Assembly (NCBI GenBank): GCA_027322215.1 | Contig: DAHVRW010000008.1 | Span: 1-35,793 of the forward strand | Length of the DNA: 35,793 nt | Origin: Marinimicrobium sp. | Lineage (GTDB): Bacteria > Pseudomonadota > Gammaproteobacteria > Pseudomonadales > Cellvibrionaceae | Reading direction: 5' to 3' | Position numbers and translations under genes: made by a program | In this document: positions 9,357-19,373 of the stretch, in pieces | Layout of the letters: each line of letters begins with the position of its first letter | How positions within the stretch are numbered: position 1 is the first letter of the stretch | The notes under the pieces: generated by a model | Told to the model about the DNA's origin: nothing | Seen by the model: the letters and a program-made list of their open reading frames with translations, nothing else | Databases searched by the model: none

Positions 9357-11096
9357 TTACATTCGCTCCATGACTTCGATGCCTAACAAATCGAGTCCCG
9401 TAGCCAGGGTTCGTGCCACCAAATGACACAGCCGTAGGCGGCTGGTGCGCAGCTCGGGGCTGACATCGGAGCGCAGCACAGGGCAGGCTTCGTAAAAGCG
9501 CATGTACAGACTGGCCACATCATAAAGATAATTACACAAAAGGTGCGGGAAGGCGTCCCGCGCCATCTGATCCAGCACTTCGCTCATCTGCAGTAGCTTA
9601 AGCGCCAGGGCATGCTCGGCCTCGCTGTCGAGAAAAATAGCGCCTTCCAGGGTGTTCGGGTCAGTGTCGGCCCGACGGAAGATGCTCTGCACCCGTGTAT
9701 ACGCGTATTGAAGATAGGGCGCGGTGTTGCCTTCGAAGCTGAGCATGGTGTCCCAGTTGAACACATAGTCGTGGGTGCGGGTTTTGCTCAGGTCCGCGTA
9801 TTTCACAGCTCCCAGGCCCACTTTGCGGCCGATGTCGGCGCGTTCTTCCGTGCTCAGGTCAGGGTTTTTCTCCGCCACCAAGGCGGTCGCCCGCTGCACC
9901 GCTTCGTCCAGTAACTGCGCCAGTTTAACGGTGCCGCCGGTGCGAGTTTTAAAAGGTTTGCCGTCGGCGCCCATCATGGTACCGAAAGCGTGATGCTCGA
10001 GGCTCACATCGTCCGGCACTAGCTTCGCGATGCGGGCCAGGGTAAAGACTTGTTGCATGTGCAGCGACTGACGGGCGTCGATAAAGTACAAAATACGCCG
10101 CGCACCCAGAGTCTGGGCCCGGTAGCGAAGAGCTGCCAAATCGGTGGTGGCGTAAAGATAGCCCCCATCGTGTTTTTGAATCAGCACCGGCGAGGGGTTG
10201 CCATCTTTATCGGCTAACTCTTCCAGAAAAACGACCTTCGCACCCTGGTCTTCCACGGCCAGGCCCTTTTGCTCCAGCTCAGCCACCAATGGTGCCAGGT
10301 CGTCGTTGTAGGCACTTTCGCCGCGCACATCAGCGTCCGTCAGCAGGACGTTGAGCTGCTCGTAGATCTCAGTGCTGTGGGTCAGCGAAATACGGGTGAA
10401 TTCCCGCCACAGGTCCAGTACCGCCGGGTCGCCGGATTGCAGTTTGACCACATATTCGCGCGCCTTATTGGCAAACTCCGGGTCGCGATCGAAATGCTGT
10501 TTGGCCTGCTGATAAAACGCTTCCAGATCCTGTAGCGCCAGGCTGGCCTCTCGCTCGGCGCCCAGCTGTTCTTCCAGTTCAGCAATCAGCATACCGAACT
10601 GGGTACCCCAGTCACCCACATGATTCTGTCGAATGACGTTATGGCCCTGAAACGCCAGCAGCCGAGCCAGGGCATCGCCGATAATGGTCGAGCGCAGATG
10701 CCCCACGTGCATCTCTTTGGCCAGGTTGGGGCCCGAATAGTCCACGACCAGGGTGTCGGGCTGTGCTACGGGCGCTATGCCCAGACGCGGATCCTGTTGC
10801 GCCTGTGCTAACTGCTCGCCGAGCCAGGCTTTGTCCAGATGAATGTTAATGAAACCCGGACCGGCAACCTCAAGTTTTTCCGCAATACCTTGCAGTTCCA
10901 GCTGTTCAAGAATTTTTTGAGCCAGCTCGCGGGGGTTGGTGCCCATGGCCTTGGCGGCCCCCATAGCACCGTTGGCTTGGTAATCTCCAAAACCCGCCTT
11001 TCGGCTCGGCGCTACCAGTGGTTGATGCTGGAACGGAACGCCGGAGGCAAGCATGGCTTGTTGGACTTTGCTGGTCAGAAAATCGCGGATGTTCAT
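9357..11096 (-). CDS. argS: Arginyl-tRNA synthetase
   Basis: 579 aa from the likely start [12 protein letters not shown] (the ORF track extends upstream to 11162). HIGH-type motif '[16 protein letters not shown]'; C-terminal '[23 protein letters not shown]'. Confidence 0.96.
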   Translation of the reverse strand: MNIRDFLTSKVQQAMLASGVPFQHQPLVAPSRKAGFGDYQANGAMGAAKAMGTNPRELAQKILEQLELQGIAEKLEVAGPGFINIHLDKAWLGEQLAQAQQDPRLGIAPVAQPDTLVVDYSGPNLAKEMHVGHLRSTIIGDALARLLAFQGHNVIRQNHVGDWGTQFGMLIAELEEQLGAEREASLALQDLEAFYQQAKQHFDRDPEFANKAREYVVKLQSGDPAVLDLWREFTRISLTHSTEIYEQLNVLLTDADVRGESAYNDDLAPLVAELEQKGLAVEDQGAKVVFLEELADKDGNPSPVLIQKHDGGYLYATTDLAALRYRAQTLGARRILYFIDARQSLHMQQVFTLARIAKLVPDDVSLEHHAFGTMMGADGKPFKTRTGGTVKLAQLLDEAVQRATALVAEKNPDLSTEERADIGRKVGLGAVKYADLSKTRTHDYVFNWDTMLSFEGNTAPYLQYAYTRVQSIFRRADTDPNTLEGAIFLDSEAEHALALKLLQMSEVLDQMARDAFPHLLCNYLYDVASLYMRFYEACPVLRSDVSPELRTSRLRLCHLVARTLATGLDLLGIEVMERM

Positions 11097-11333
11097 AGAA
11101 ATAGGTCTTGAATGGTCATTAGGCAACCGGCGATTGTACCCGCGGGGCTTGGTCGGTGTCATCCGCTCATTCTTTCGGCCATGCTAGCCCGCCGTTAGGT
11201 GAGTCGTTAAACCGGCGTTATTAACCGCGGCGATGGTGGCGCCAGAGTGTGAGCCAGTTCGGTTAACCTTCAAAATAGCCCCAGCGCCCAAAAGTCGCCA
11301 CAGTGTGACGTCGCAATCGAGAGGAGAAGGCCC

Positions 11334-12149
11334 ATGCCGCCGTGGAATTACTCAAATCAGAATGTATTGGTAGTAGGGGGGACCAGCGGTATTAACCGAG
11401 GTATCGCGGAAGCCTTTGCCGCAGCTGGCGCACGTGTGGCGGTGGCCAGCCGGCAGCAGGAAAAGGTAGACCACACCGTTGCGGCGCTTAAGGAGCTGAC
11501 GACCGATGTCATGGGGTTTTGCGCCGACGTGCGGGAGCCGCAAGCGCTGAACTCCGGTGTGCAATCGGTCCACCAGGCGTGGGGTGAGCTAGATGTGGTG
11601 ATTTCCGGCGCGGCCGGCAATTTTCCTGCACTGGCAACGCAAATGTCCGCCAACGCCTTCAAGTCCGTGGTGGATATCGATCTGCTGGGCAGCTTTCATG
11701 TGGCCCAAGCGGCCTATCCGGTACTGCGTAAGCCTGGCGCCTCCCTAATTCATATCTCCGCCCCTCAAGCGCACCTGGCAATGATCGGTCAGGCCCATGT
11801 ATGTGCCGCCAAAGCAGGGGTGGATATGCTGACCCGCACCCTGGCGTTGGAGTGGGCCGACCAGGGGATCCGGGTGAACGGCGTGCTCCCCGGTCCCATA
11901 GATGACACCGAGGGTATGAGACGACTGGCGCCATTGCCGGAACATCGGCAAGCAGTGATCCAGTCGGTGCCAGTGGGTCGGCTGGGTGCGCCTGCGGATA
12001 TTGCGCGAGCCTGTTTGTTCTTAGCCTCTGAGCAGGCGGCCTTCATCACCGGTGCGGTGTTGCCGGTGGACGGGGGTTGGTCGCTCGGCGGCGCAGCCAC
12101 CATTGGTGCTGTGCTCGGGGAGAGTTTGAAATCATCATCCGATTCATAG
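11334..12149 (+). CDS. SDR family oxidoreductase, 2,4-dienoyl-CoA reductase-like
   Basis: 271 aa. 'VLVVGGTSGINRGIAEAFAAAGARVAVASR', catalytic region 'QAHVCAAKAGVDMLTRTLALEW', C-terminal 'FITGAVLPVDGGWSLGG'. Confidence 0.85.
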   Translation: MPPWNYSNQNVLVVGGTSGINRGIAEAFAAAGARVAVASRQQEKVDHTVAALKELTTDVMGFCADVREPQALNSGVQSVHQAWGELDVVISGAAGNFPALATQMSANAFKSVVDIDLLGSFHVAQAAYPVLRKPGASLIHISAPQAHLAMIGQAHVCAAKAGVDMLTRTLALEWADQGIRVNGVLPGPIDDTEGMRRLAPLPEHRQAVIQSVPVGRLGAPADIARACLFLASEQAAFITGAVLPVDGGWSLGGAATIGAVLGESLKSSSDS

Positions 12150-12159
12150 GAGGGTCATT

Positions 12160-12495
12160 ATGAGTGAGCTAGCGGACAAGCAGTGTGAACCTTGTAAAGC
12201 GGGCGGACCGACGCTGAGTGAAGCCGAGATCCGGGATTTAATCACCGAACTGCCGGACTGGAATGTGGATACGGTCAACGGTGAGCAGCGGTTGTCGCGC
12301 ACATTCGAGTGCAAAGATTTTGCGACCGCCATGGCGTTTAGTCAGAAGGTGGGTGAGCTGGCGGAACAAGCCAATCATCACCCAGTGCTGGTCACTGAGT
12401 GGGGCAAGGTAACCGTGGATTGGTGGACCCACAAAATTGGTGGCCTGCATCGCAATGACTTTGTGATGGCCGCTAAAACCGACCGGTTGCAGTAA
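12160..12495 (+). CDS. phhB: 4a-hydroxytetrahydrobiopterin dehydratase (PCD/DCoH family)
   Basis: 111 aa. 'ANHHPVLVTEWGKVTVDWWTHKIGGLHRNDFVMAAKTD' is the PCD signature. Confidence 0.92.
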   Translation: MSELADKQCEPCKAGGPTLSEAEIRDLITELPDWNVDTVNGEQRLSRTFECKDFATAMAFSQKVGELAEQANHHPVLVTEWGKVTVDWWTHKIGGLHRNDFVMAAKTDRLQ

Positions 12496-12529
12496 CAACC
12501 ATCTGCAACTAAGCCACTAAAAAGAGGTG

Positions 12530-13774
12530 TTATCGGGGTTGAATGTGCAGCAGGGCCTGTTCCTGATCGACTTGGAAATGAAAATGGCTGAGTACGTTCA
12601 TCCCCAGCAGGCCGTCGACCCCGGGAGGCAACGCAAAATCCAGCACAGCGATATGCACGTCGGTAAGATTCTGGGCGCCGAGGCGGAATTGCTCGATGCG
12701 GAACACGGTGCCTTTGGTGGTGCCGCCGGCGGTATTAAAAATTTGTGGGCCCACCTCGGTGAAGCGCGTTTGCTGGCGTAAACGGCGAAAGGCGTCCTGG
12801 GATAAGGTGGTCATACTGGCGCCGGTATCAATGAGCAATTGAGCCTCTGTGGAACGGTTTAAACGCACAGGTAGATAAAAATGCCGACCAACCGTGTTGA
12901 GTGTCAGCACATCAAGCGGCGCCGCTGTTATGGATGTGCGTTCAGCTTCCGCGTCGCCTCGGCGTTCGCGCAGTTTGGCGGCTTGTGCCGCGACAGTGGG
13001 AACGGCGGATAAGCGTTCCAACAATTCATGGGCCAGTGCCCGCTGGCCGTCTTCCAGATACAGCTCCGCCAGGCGCAGTTGGTGGTGTGATGTGCTCAGG
13101 CCGAGGGTGCCGAGATGCTCGTAAAAGTAACTCAGTTCCCGCCAGCGGTATTGGCTGGATAATTGAGTATCCACACCGCTCACAAACGCATCAAAGGCGC
13201 GCTCAATTTGGGGCATATACGCCATCTGGGTCAGCGCGTAGGTAAACGCTAGCTGAAAAGTGTGGGCGGCTTCCTGGAAATAGTCGGCGTCATGCTGATG
13301 GCGGGCCAGAAATAGCAGCACATCAATATCATCGTAGTGTACCGATAACAGCGCGTCGATCAGCCCGATAAGTGCGTCGCGATCGCCCTGGCGTTGATAA
13401 GCGTCCAGAAATTCCAATGCTATGGCCTTGAGTCGCGGTCGCGCGGACGAATCGATGCGGTCTGCGTCGCGGTAAAGCTCCATGGCATCGCGGTAAGCGC
13501 CGGTTTCTAAATAGGCACGAAAGTTCGCAGAGATCCGGTTCGGCTTACCATCAACGGGCCTTGCATTGGGTGTTTTGTGGGCTGATTGGGCTGAAGGGAT
13601 CTCGACTGGCTGGTCAATGCGCGGCGTTGCATTTGCGGTGGAATTTGCGTGGGCGTATTCGTCGGCTGGCGGTGTGGATACGTACTCAGTATCCGGCCCA
13701 CGAGCCCACCAGCCGAGCGAAAAACCCAGTGTCAGTGCAGCGAGTGTTAGGTATGTAGTGCTGCGGATTTTCAT
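12530..13774 (-). CDS. Retropepsin-like aspartic protease family protein (clan AA), membrane-anchored
   Basis: Likely start MKIRSTTYLTLAALTLGFSLGWWARG (N-terminal TM). Catalytic-type 'LLIDTGASMTTLSQDAF'; C-terminal 'VDGLLGMNVLSHFHFQVDQ'. Confidence 0.85.
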   Translation of the reverse strand: MKIRSTTYLTLAALTLGFSLGWWARGPDTEYVSTPPADEYAHANSTANATPRIDQPVEIPSAQSAHKTPNARPVDGKPNRISANFRAYLETGAYRDAMELYRDADRIDSSARPRLKAIALEFLDAYQRQGDRDALIGLIDALLSVHYDDIDVLLFLARHQHDADYFQEAAHTFQLAFTYALTQMAYMPQIERAFDAFVSGVDTQLSSQYRWRELSYFYEHLGTLGLSTSHHQLRLAELYLEDGQRALAHELLERLSAVPTVAAQAAKLRERRGDAEAERTSITAAPLDVLTLNTVGRHFYLPVRLNRSTEAQLLIDTGASMTTLSQDAFRRLRQQTRFTEVGPQIFNTAGGTTKGTVFRIEQFRLGAQNLTDVHIAVLDFALPPGVDGLLGMNVLSHFHFQVDQEQALLHIQPR

Positions 13775-13804
13775 TGGATGCTCCGCGTCGAGCGGCCGCC
13801 TCAA

Positions 13805-14434
13805 TCACACCATGTGATAGTGTTGGTCCACCTGCTCGATGCAATGAATCGGGTCAACCAGCTTGCGCAGCAAGCCGTCTTTAATACTGTAAATCCAGCC
13901 GTGAATACTCAGGGGTTGGCCCTGGGCCCAGGCATTTTGCACGATGTTGGTGTGGGAGACGTTGGCCACTTGCTGTACCACGTTAAGTTCACACAAGCGA
14001 TCGATTCGCTCCTCGGGATCGTCGATCTCATCGAGCTTTTCTTGCTGTGCAAAATACACGTCGCGCACGTTGCGCACCCAGTAATCCAGCATGCCCAACT
14101 GTTTGTGTTCCATAGCCGCTTTAACGCCGCCGCAGCCGTAATGACCGGTGACCATAATGTGTTTGACTTTCAGGTACTCCACCGCGAACTGCAAAACGGA
14201 AAGGCAGTTAAGATCCGTTTGAATAACCAGGTTGGCCACGTTGCGGTGAACGAACAATTCCCCAGGCAACAGACCGACAATCTCATTGGCTGGTACGCGA
14301 CTGTCGGCGCAGCCGATCCATAAATATTCGGGGTTTTGCTGAGCAACTAGCTTATTGAAAAACTGGGGATCCTCGGCCTTGATTTGATCCGCCCACTCGA
14401 CATTGTTGGCAAAAAGAGACTTTAAATCGGTCAT
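13805..14434 (-). CDS. can: Beta-class carbonic anhydrase
   Basis: Likely start MTDLKSLFANN. 'WIGCADSRVPANEIVGLLPGELFVHRNVANLV' and 'HIMVTGHYGCGGVKAAM'. Confidence 0.95.
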   Translation of the reverse strand: MTDLKSLFANNVEWADQIKAEDPQFFNKLVAQQNPEYLWIGCADSRVPANEIVGLLPGELFVHRNVANLVIQTDLNCLSVLQFAVEYLKVKHIMVTGHYGCGGVKAAMEHKQLGMLDYWVRNVRDVYFAQQEKLDEIDDPEERIDRLCELNVVQQVANVSHTNIVQNAWAQGQPLSIHGWIYSIKDGLLRKLVDPIHCIEQVDQHYHMV

Positions 14435-14533
14435 GGGCCGTCCTATTTCGGTTTCTGGAGGGGGGCGTAAGTATATTTCAAATTGGCGCGAAAGTGGTAC
14501 AGTGGCCCCGGTATGCAGCTGGGAGCGTAGCAG

Positions 14534-16033
14534 GTGAGACAAGAGCGCAAGGGAGTCAAGACCCTTTATTGGCACGATTACGAAACCTGGGGCGAGAACC
14601 CAGCTCAGGATCGCCCCTCGCAATTTGCTGGCATCCGCACCGACGAGCAGCTGAACATTATCGGCGAGCCGCTGATGCTTTACTGCCGTCCCGTTCCCGA
14701 TTTGCTACCCAAGCCTGAAGCCTGTTTGGTCACGGGCCTGACACCCCAGAAGGCGTTGGCTAAAGGCGTGTCGGAGCGCGAATTCATTGCGGCCATTGTG
14801 GCTGAGCTGGGCCAGCCCGGCACGTGTGGCGTAGGCTATAACTCCATCCGCTTTGACGACGAAGTCACCCGTTACACCCTCTATCGGAACTTTTACGACC
14901 CCTATGAGCGTGAGTGGCGCAACGGCAACTCACGCTGGGATATTATCGATATGGTGCGCATGGCCCGCGCGTTACGCCCGGAGGGCATCAATTGGCCCGA
15001 TTACGAAGACGGGCGGCCCTGCTTCAAGCTCGAAGCGCTCACAGCCGCCAACAATCTCAGCCACGAATCCGCCCACGACGCGCTTTCGGACGTGTATGCC
15101 ACCATCGCTCTCGCTCGGCTGATCCAGGAACGACAACCAAAACTGTTTGAATACGCCTACCGCCTGAGGGATAAACGGTTTGCTGGCTCATTGGTGGACA
15201 TCGACGGTCACAAACCTCTGCTGCACATCTCCTCGCGGTTTCCCGGTGAAAACGGCAACGCCGCGCTGGTGCTGCCGCTGGTGAAACACCCCGAAAACAA
15301 CAACAGTGTGGTGGTGTTTAACCTGGCGGCCAGCCCCGATGACTTGCTGCGCCTTGATGTGGATGAGTTACGCGAGCGGCTGTTTGTAAAAACGGAAGAT
15401 TTGCCGGAGGGCGCTCAGCGTCTCGCCCTCAAAGAAGTTCATCTAAACCGAAGTCCCATGCTTTTACCGCCCAACATGCTTGATGAGCAGGTGGCGGGCC
15501 GGTTGAACATCGATCGGGCTCAATGCGAGGCCAACTGGCAGCAATTGGCCAATTTGAGCCTGGAGGAGCGCCGGGAGCTGCAAGCAAAATTGCACCAGCT
15601 CTATCGGGAGCGCGAATTCCCCTCAGCCACCGATCCCGAGCAGATGCTCTATAGTGGTTTTTTTGCGGACAGTGACCGTCGCCTGATGACGCAGGTGCGT
15701 AAGCTTAGTGGCGAAGAGCTGGCGCAAACTCAATTTGATTTTACCGATAACCGCTTGCCCGAGCTGTTGTTTCGCTATCGGGCGCGTAATTTTCCTGAGT
15801 CTTTGAACGCCGAAGAGCACGCCCGCTGGCTCGCGTTCTGTCAGCGTCGGTTGAGCGACCCGAGCGCGGGTGCCAGTGTGACCTGGACCGAGCTGGCGCA
15901 GCGGTTAGCGACCTTGCGCGCGGGAAGCCTGGATGAACGCCAACGGCATATTCTCGACGACGTCGAGCGTTACGGTCGCGAACAGCTTGAGCGGTTTGGC
16001 GTACCTATCGAATCGTCTTCGACTTCCCTGTAG
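14534..16033 (+). CDS. sbcB: Exodeoxyribonuclease I
   Basis: 499 aa, GTG start. 'TLYWHDYETWGENPAQDRPSQFAGIRTD', 'GYNSIRFDDEVTRYTLYRNFYDPYEREW', 'HDALSDVYATIALARLI'. Confidence 0.95.
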   Translation: MRQERKGVKTLYWHDYETWGENPAQDRPSQFAGIRTDEQLNIIGEPLMLYCRPVPDLLPKPEACLVTGLTPQKALAKGVSEREFIAAIVAELGQPGTCGVGYNSIRFDDEVTRYTLYRNFYDPYEREWRNGNSRWDIIDMVRMARALRPEGINWPDYEDGRPCFKLEALTAANNLSHESAHDALSDVYATIALARLIQERQPKLFEYAYRLRDKRFAGSLVDIDGHKPLLHISSRFPGENGNAALVLPLVKHPENNNSVVVFNLAASPDDLLRLDVDELRERLFVKTEDLPEGAQRLALKEVHLNRSPMLLPPNMLDEQVAGRLNIDRAQCEANWQQLANLSLEERRELQAKLHQLYREREFPSATDPEQMLYSGFFADSDRRLMTQVRKLSGEELAQTQFDFTDNRLPELLFRYRARNFPESLNAEEHARWLAFCQRRLSDPSAGASVTWTELAQRLATLRAGSLDERQRHILDDVERYGREQLERFGVPIESSSTSL

Positions 16034-16063
16034 AAGCGCCTTTGTAGCATCAGGTAAGGCATT

Positions 16064-16213
16064 TTGATCAAAGCCTATTTTCCCTTGAGGCTAAGAAGAA
16101 TCGCGTTACTCAGGGCTGCCCGGGCCGTGCAGGATGAGTGTTCCGCCCGGGGGCTCGCGTACGAAGCCGCCAACCTGCTGTTTTATTCCGAACAGCAGTG
16201 CAAAGAGCGCTGA
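16064..16213 (+). CDS. Putative 49-aa small ORF upstream of argG (TTG start), hypothetical
   Basis: Open frame MIKAYFPLRLRRIALLRAARAVQDECSARGLAYEAANLLFYSEQQCKER, not in the supplied track. AGGTAAGG lies just upstream; the second half has G/C-rich third positions. Confidence 0.3.
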   Translation: MIKAYFPLRLRRIALLRAARAVQDECSARGLAYEAANLLFYSEQQCKER

Positions 16214-16358
16214 TACGCCCTTTTCCTCGTAAACCGCTGGGCTGGGATTTTCCCGCAATCGACGGTACAATATGCGCCGCCGCAAAGCGGCCCCAGAAGC
16301 TTTATCTGCCATGGCCTCTGGCCCCATATCCGTAGCACAGCAATCAGCGGGAGCACCT

Positions 16359-17579
16359 ATGTCGTCCGTCAAAAAAGTGGTATTGGCCTATTCCGGTGGC
16401 CTTGATACGTCGGTCATCGTCAAGTGGCTGCAGGAGACCTACCAGTGTGAAGTAGTGACGTTCACGGCCGATATAGGGCAGGGCGAAGAGGTGGAGCCCG
16501 CGCGGGCCAAAGCTCAGGCGCTGGGTGTGAAAGAGATTTACATTGACGATCTGCGTGAAGAGTTCGTGCGCGATTACGTGTTTCCGATGTTCCGGGCCAA
16601 CACCATTTATGAGGGAGAGTACCTGTTGGGCACCTCCATCGCCCGGCCGCTGATTGCCAAGCGTTTGATCGAAATTGCCAACGAGACCGGGGCCGATGCG
16701 ATTGCCCACGGCGCGACGGGCAAAGGCAACGACCAGGTACGTTTTGAGCTGGGTGCCTATGCGCTCAAGCCAGGCATTCGGGTTATTGCCCCCTGGCGCG
16801 AGTGGGATTTGACCTCCCGGGAAACGCTGATGGCCTACTGCGAAACGCACGATATCCCCGTGGATTATGCCCAGAGCAAGAAAAAATCCCCTTATTCCAT
16901 GGACGCCAACCTGTTGCACATCTCCTACGAAGGCGGCGTATTGGAAGACCCCTGGGCTGAGGCGGAAGAGGAAATGTGGCGTTGGAGCGTGTCCCCTGAG
17001 GCGGCACCGGATCAGCCCACCTATGTGGATTTGACCTTTGAACGGGGCGATATAGTCGCCATTAATGGTGAGGCTATGTCACCGGCTACGGTGCTGGCAA
17101 CGCTGAATAAGCTGGGTGGCGACAACGGCATAGGCCGCTTGGATATTGTGGAAAACCGTTACGTGGGTATGAAGTCCCGGGGCTGTTACGAAACGCCCGG
17201 CGGCACCATTATGTTGCGGGCGCACCGAGCTATTGAGTCCATCACATTGGACCGGGAAGTGGCCCACCTGAAGGATAGTTTGATGCCTAAATACGCGCAG
17301 CTGGTGTACAATGGCTACTGGTGGAGCCCCGAGCGGAAGATGCTGCAAGCGGCCATCGACGCCTCCCAAGAGCACGTTAATGGCGATGTGCGCCTGAAGC
17401 TGTACAAAGGCGGTGTGCACGTAGTGGGACGCCGTTCCGAGGACAGTCTGTTTGATGAAGAAGTCGCCACATTCGAAGACGATGGCGGCGCATACGATCA
17501 AAAGGATGCCGAGGGCTTTATCAAATTGAACGCACTGCGCATGCGTATCGCTGCTAATAAGGGGCGTAAACTGCGCTAA
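16359..17579 (+). CDS. argG: Argininosuccinate synthase
   Basis: 406 aa from [24 protein letters not shown] (upstream GGGAG). '[15 protein letters not shown]', '[13 protein letters not shown]'. Confidence 0.97.
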   Translation: MSSVKKVVLAYSGGLDTSVIVKWLQETYQCEVVTFTADIGQGEEVEPARAKAQALGVKEIYIDDLREEFVRDYVFPMFRANTIYEGEYLLGTSIARPLIAKRLIEIANETGADAIAHGATGKGNDQVRFELGAYALKPGIRVIAPWREWDLTSRETLMAYCETHDIPVDYAQSKKKSPYSMDANLLHISYEGGVLEDPWAEAEEEMWRWSVSPEAAPDQPTYVDLTFERGDIVAINGEAMSPATVLATLNKLGGDNGIGRLDIVENRYVGMKSRGCYETPGGTIMLRAHRAIESITLDREVAHLKDSLMPKYAQLVYNGYWWSPERKMLQAAIDASQEHVNGDVRLKLYKGGVHVVGRRSEDSLFDEEVATFEDDGGAYDQKDAEGFIKLNALRMRIAANKGRKLR

Positions 17580-17590
17580 TAAATGCTTAC

Positions 17591-17625
17591 TGACACCGCA
17601 GAACTAAATAGGGTTTGCGGTGTCA
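17591..17625. other. Inverted repeat / hairpin downstream of argG
   Basis: Perfect 10-bp arms TGACACCGCA (17591-17600) and TGCGGTGTCA (17616-17625), 15-nt loop. No T tract follows, so terminator function is uncertain. Confidence 0.6.
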
Positions 17626-17768
17626 CTGGTAGGCGCCTGATCCCGGTCAACCGGGGCGTTGTATGCGGGCCAAACCGCTTATTGAGAGGTTTGGTGTGCC
17701 AGGATCGCACCCTCCCAGTATATTCACTCAGCATTCACCCTTGCTCGCATCGCAAAAGGGGACATTCT

Positions 17769-17782
17769 TTGATAAAAGTCAA
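17769..17782 (+). promoter_or_regulatory. Putative Anr/FNR-type box upstream of ccoN
   Basis: TTGATAAAAGTCAA matches TTGAT-N4-ATCAA with one mismatch. A weak -10-like GAAAAT at 17805-17810 fits a class II FNR promoter with a start near 17817. Confidence 0.7.
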
Positions 17783-17891
17783 AAAATGTGTCGGTGCTTT
17801 AAGGGAAAATGCCCGCGCCAAGTGGTAATTTATGCGCCTTTTCTGAGTGGGCGTTAGCCAGCTTGGCGCAGGATTTTTGGTAACTCTTCTA

Positions 17892-17905
17892 TTGCGTTAA
17901 CGCAA
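17892..17905. promoter_or_regulatory. Perfect 14-bp palindrome, candidate operator or mRNA hairpin upstream of ccoN
   Basis: TTGCGTTAACGCAA equals its own reverse complement. Ends 19 nt before the ccoN ATG. Confidence 0.5.
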
Positions 17906-17924
17906 CACAGTACGGAATTGTCCT

Positions 17925-19373
17925 ATGAGCAGCAGTTTGGCCGCGCGCGGCGATCATCCGGTGTACGACTACAAGGTAGTTCGTCAGTTTTCTGTAATGA
18001 CTGTAGTGTGGGGGATTGTCGGCATGGCCGTTGGCGTGCTGATTGCCGCCCAATTGGTCTGGCCAGGTCTGAACGAGATTTGGGCCCCTTACACCGGCTT
18101 TGGCCGTTTGCGGCCGCTGCACACCAACGCCGTTATCTTTGCGTTTGGCGGTTGTGCGCTTTTCGCGACCTCATACTACGTGGTACAGCGAACAAGTCAG
18201 GCGCCGCTGTTTGGCGGTTGGCTAGTGCCGTTCACCTTTTGGGGGTGGCAAGCGGTTATTGTGCTGGCGGCCATCACGCTGCCGCTGGGTATGACTACCA
18301 CAAAAGAATACGCTGAGCTCGAGTGGCCCATCAGCATGCTGCTGACTGTCGTGTGGGTGGCCTACGGAATAGTGTTCTTTGGCACTATCGCCAAGCGAAC
18401 GGTCTCGCACATCTATGTGGCCAACTGGTTTTACGGAGCGTTTATTCTGACCATCGGCGTACTGCATGTGGTGAATAACGTTTATATCCCGGTTAACTTG
18501 TGGAAATCCTATTCGGTATATTCCGGCACCACGGATGCCATGATTCAGTGGTGGTATGGGCACAACGCCGTGGGCTTTTTCCTGACGGCGGGCTTTTTGG
18601 GCATCATGTACTACTTTGTGCCCAAACAGGCCAACCGGCCCGTTTACTCCTATCAGTTGTCGATTGTGCACTTCTGGGCCCTGATTTCTGTTTACGTTTG
18701 GGCCGGAGCGCACCACTTGCACTACTCCGCATTGCCGGACTGGGCGCAGAGCCTCGGTATGGTGATGTCCCTGATTCTTCTGGCACCCAGTTGGGGCGGG
18801 ATGATCAACGGGGTCATGACCCTGTCCGGTGCCTGGCACAAATTGCGCACTGACCCGACGCTGCGTTTCCTGGTGGTGTCGCTATCGTTCTACGGATTGA
18901 GCACGTTTGAAGGGCCTATGATGTCTATCAAAACCGTGAATGCGCTCTCGCACAACACGGACTGGACCATTGGTCATGTGCACGCCGGTGCGCTGGGCTG
19001 GGTGGCGATGATCACCATCGGTGCTATGTACCACCTGCTGCCGATTTTGTTCGGTCGTAAGCAGATGTACAGCGTTAAGTGGATCAACATTCACTTCTGG
19101 CTGTCGACCGTTGGAATCGTGCTTTACATTGTCGCCATGTGGGTCAACGGCATTATGCAAGGCCTGATGTGGCGGGCGTTCAATGAGGACGGCACGCTCA
19201 CCTACAGCTTCGTTGAATCCGTGCAGGCCAGTTACCCTGGCTACATTGTGCGCTTTTTAGGCGGCGCGATCTTTTTATTAGGTATGTTACTGATGGCCTG
19301 GAACCTGTGGCGTACGGCTACGGTCCCGGAGTCAGAGCCGGCTGATGAAGTGCCGGTGGAGGCAAAAGCATGA
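17925..19373 (+). CDS. ccoN: cbb3-type cytochrome c oxidase subunit I
   Basis: 482 aa, multi-TM. '[11 protein letters not shown]', '[43 protein letters not shown]', '[10 protein letters not shown]'. Confidence 0.97.
   Translation: MSSSLAARGDHPVYDYKVVRQFSVMTVVWGIVGMAVGVLIAAQLVWPGLNEIWAPYTGFGRLRPLHTNAVIFAFGGCALFATSYYVVQRTSQAPLFGGWLVPFTFWGWQAVIVLAAITLPLGMTTTKEYAELEWPISMLLTVVWVAYGIVFFGTIAKRTVSHIYVANWFYGAFILTIGVLHVVNNVYIPVNLWKSYSVYSGTTDAMIQWWYGHNAVGFFLTAGFLGIMYYFVPKQANRPVYSYQLSIVHFWALISVYVWAGAHHLHYSALPDWAQSLGMVMSLILLAPSWGGMINGVMTLSGAWHKLRTDPTLRFLVVSLSFYGLSTFEGPMMSIKTVNALSHNTDWTIGHVHAGALGWVAMITIGAMYHLLPILFGRKQMYSVKWINIHFWLSTVGIVLYIVAMWVNGIMQGLMWRAFNEDGTLTYSFVESVQASYPGYIVRFLGGAIFLLGMLLMAWNLWRTATVPESEPADEVPVEAKA

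Noticed and set aside
11334-12149. SDR lacking the YxxxK catalytic Tyr as a possible dead enzyme
   Set aside because: Replacement of the Tyr by the HxxAAK-type segment (HVCAAKAG) is normal for the 2,4-dienoyl-CoA reductase-type SDR subgroup.
16272-16358. N-terminal extension of ArgG ([18 protein letters not shown]...)
   Set aside because: Homology-like start [18 protein letters not shown] at 16359 has a ribosome-binding site; 16272 lies next to a -10-like TACAAT.
16106-16372. 88-aa minus-strand ORF upstream of argG
   Set aside because: No motif, overlaps the argG start and the alternative plus-strand small ORF; noted as competing but not called.
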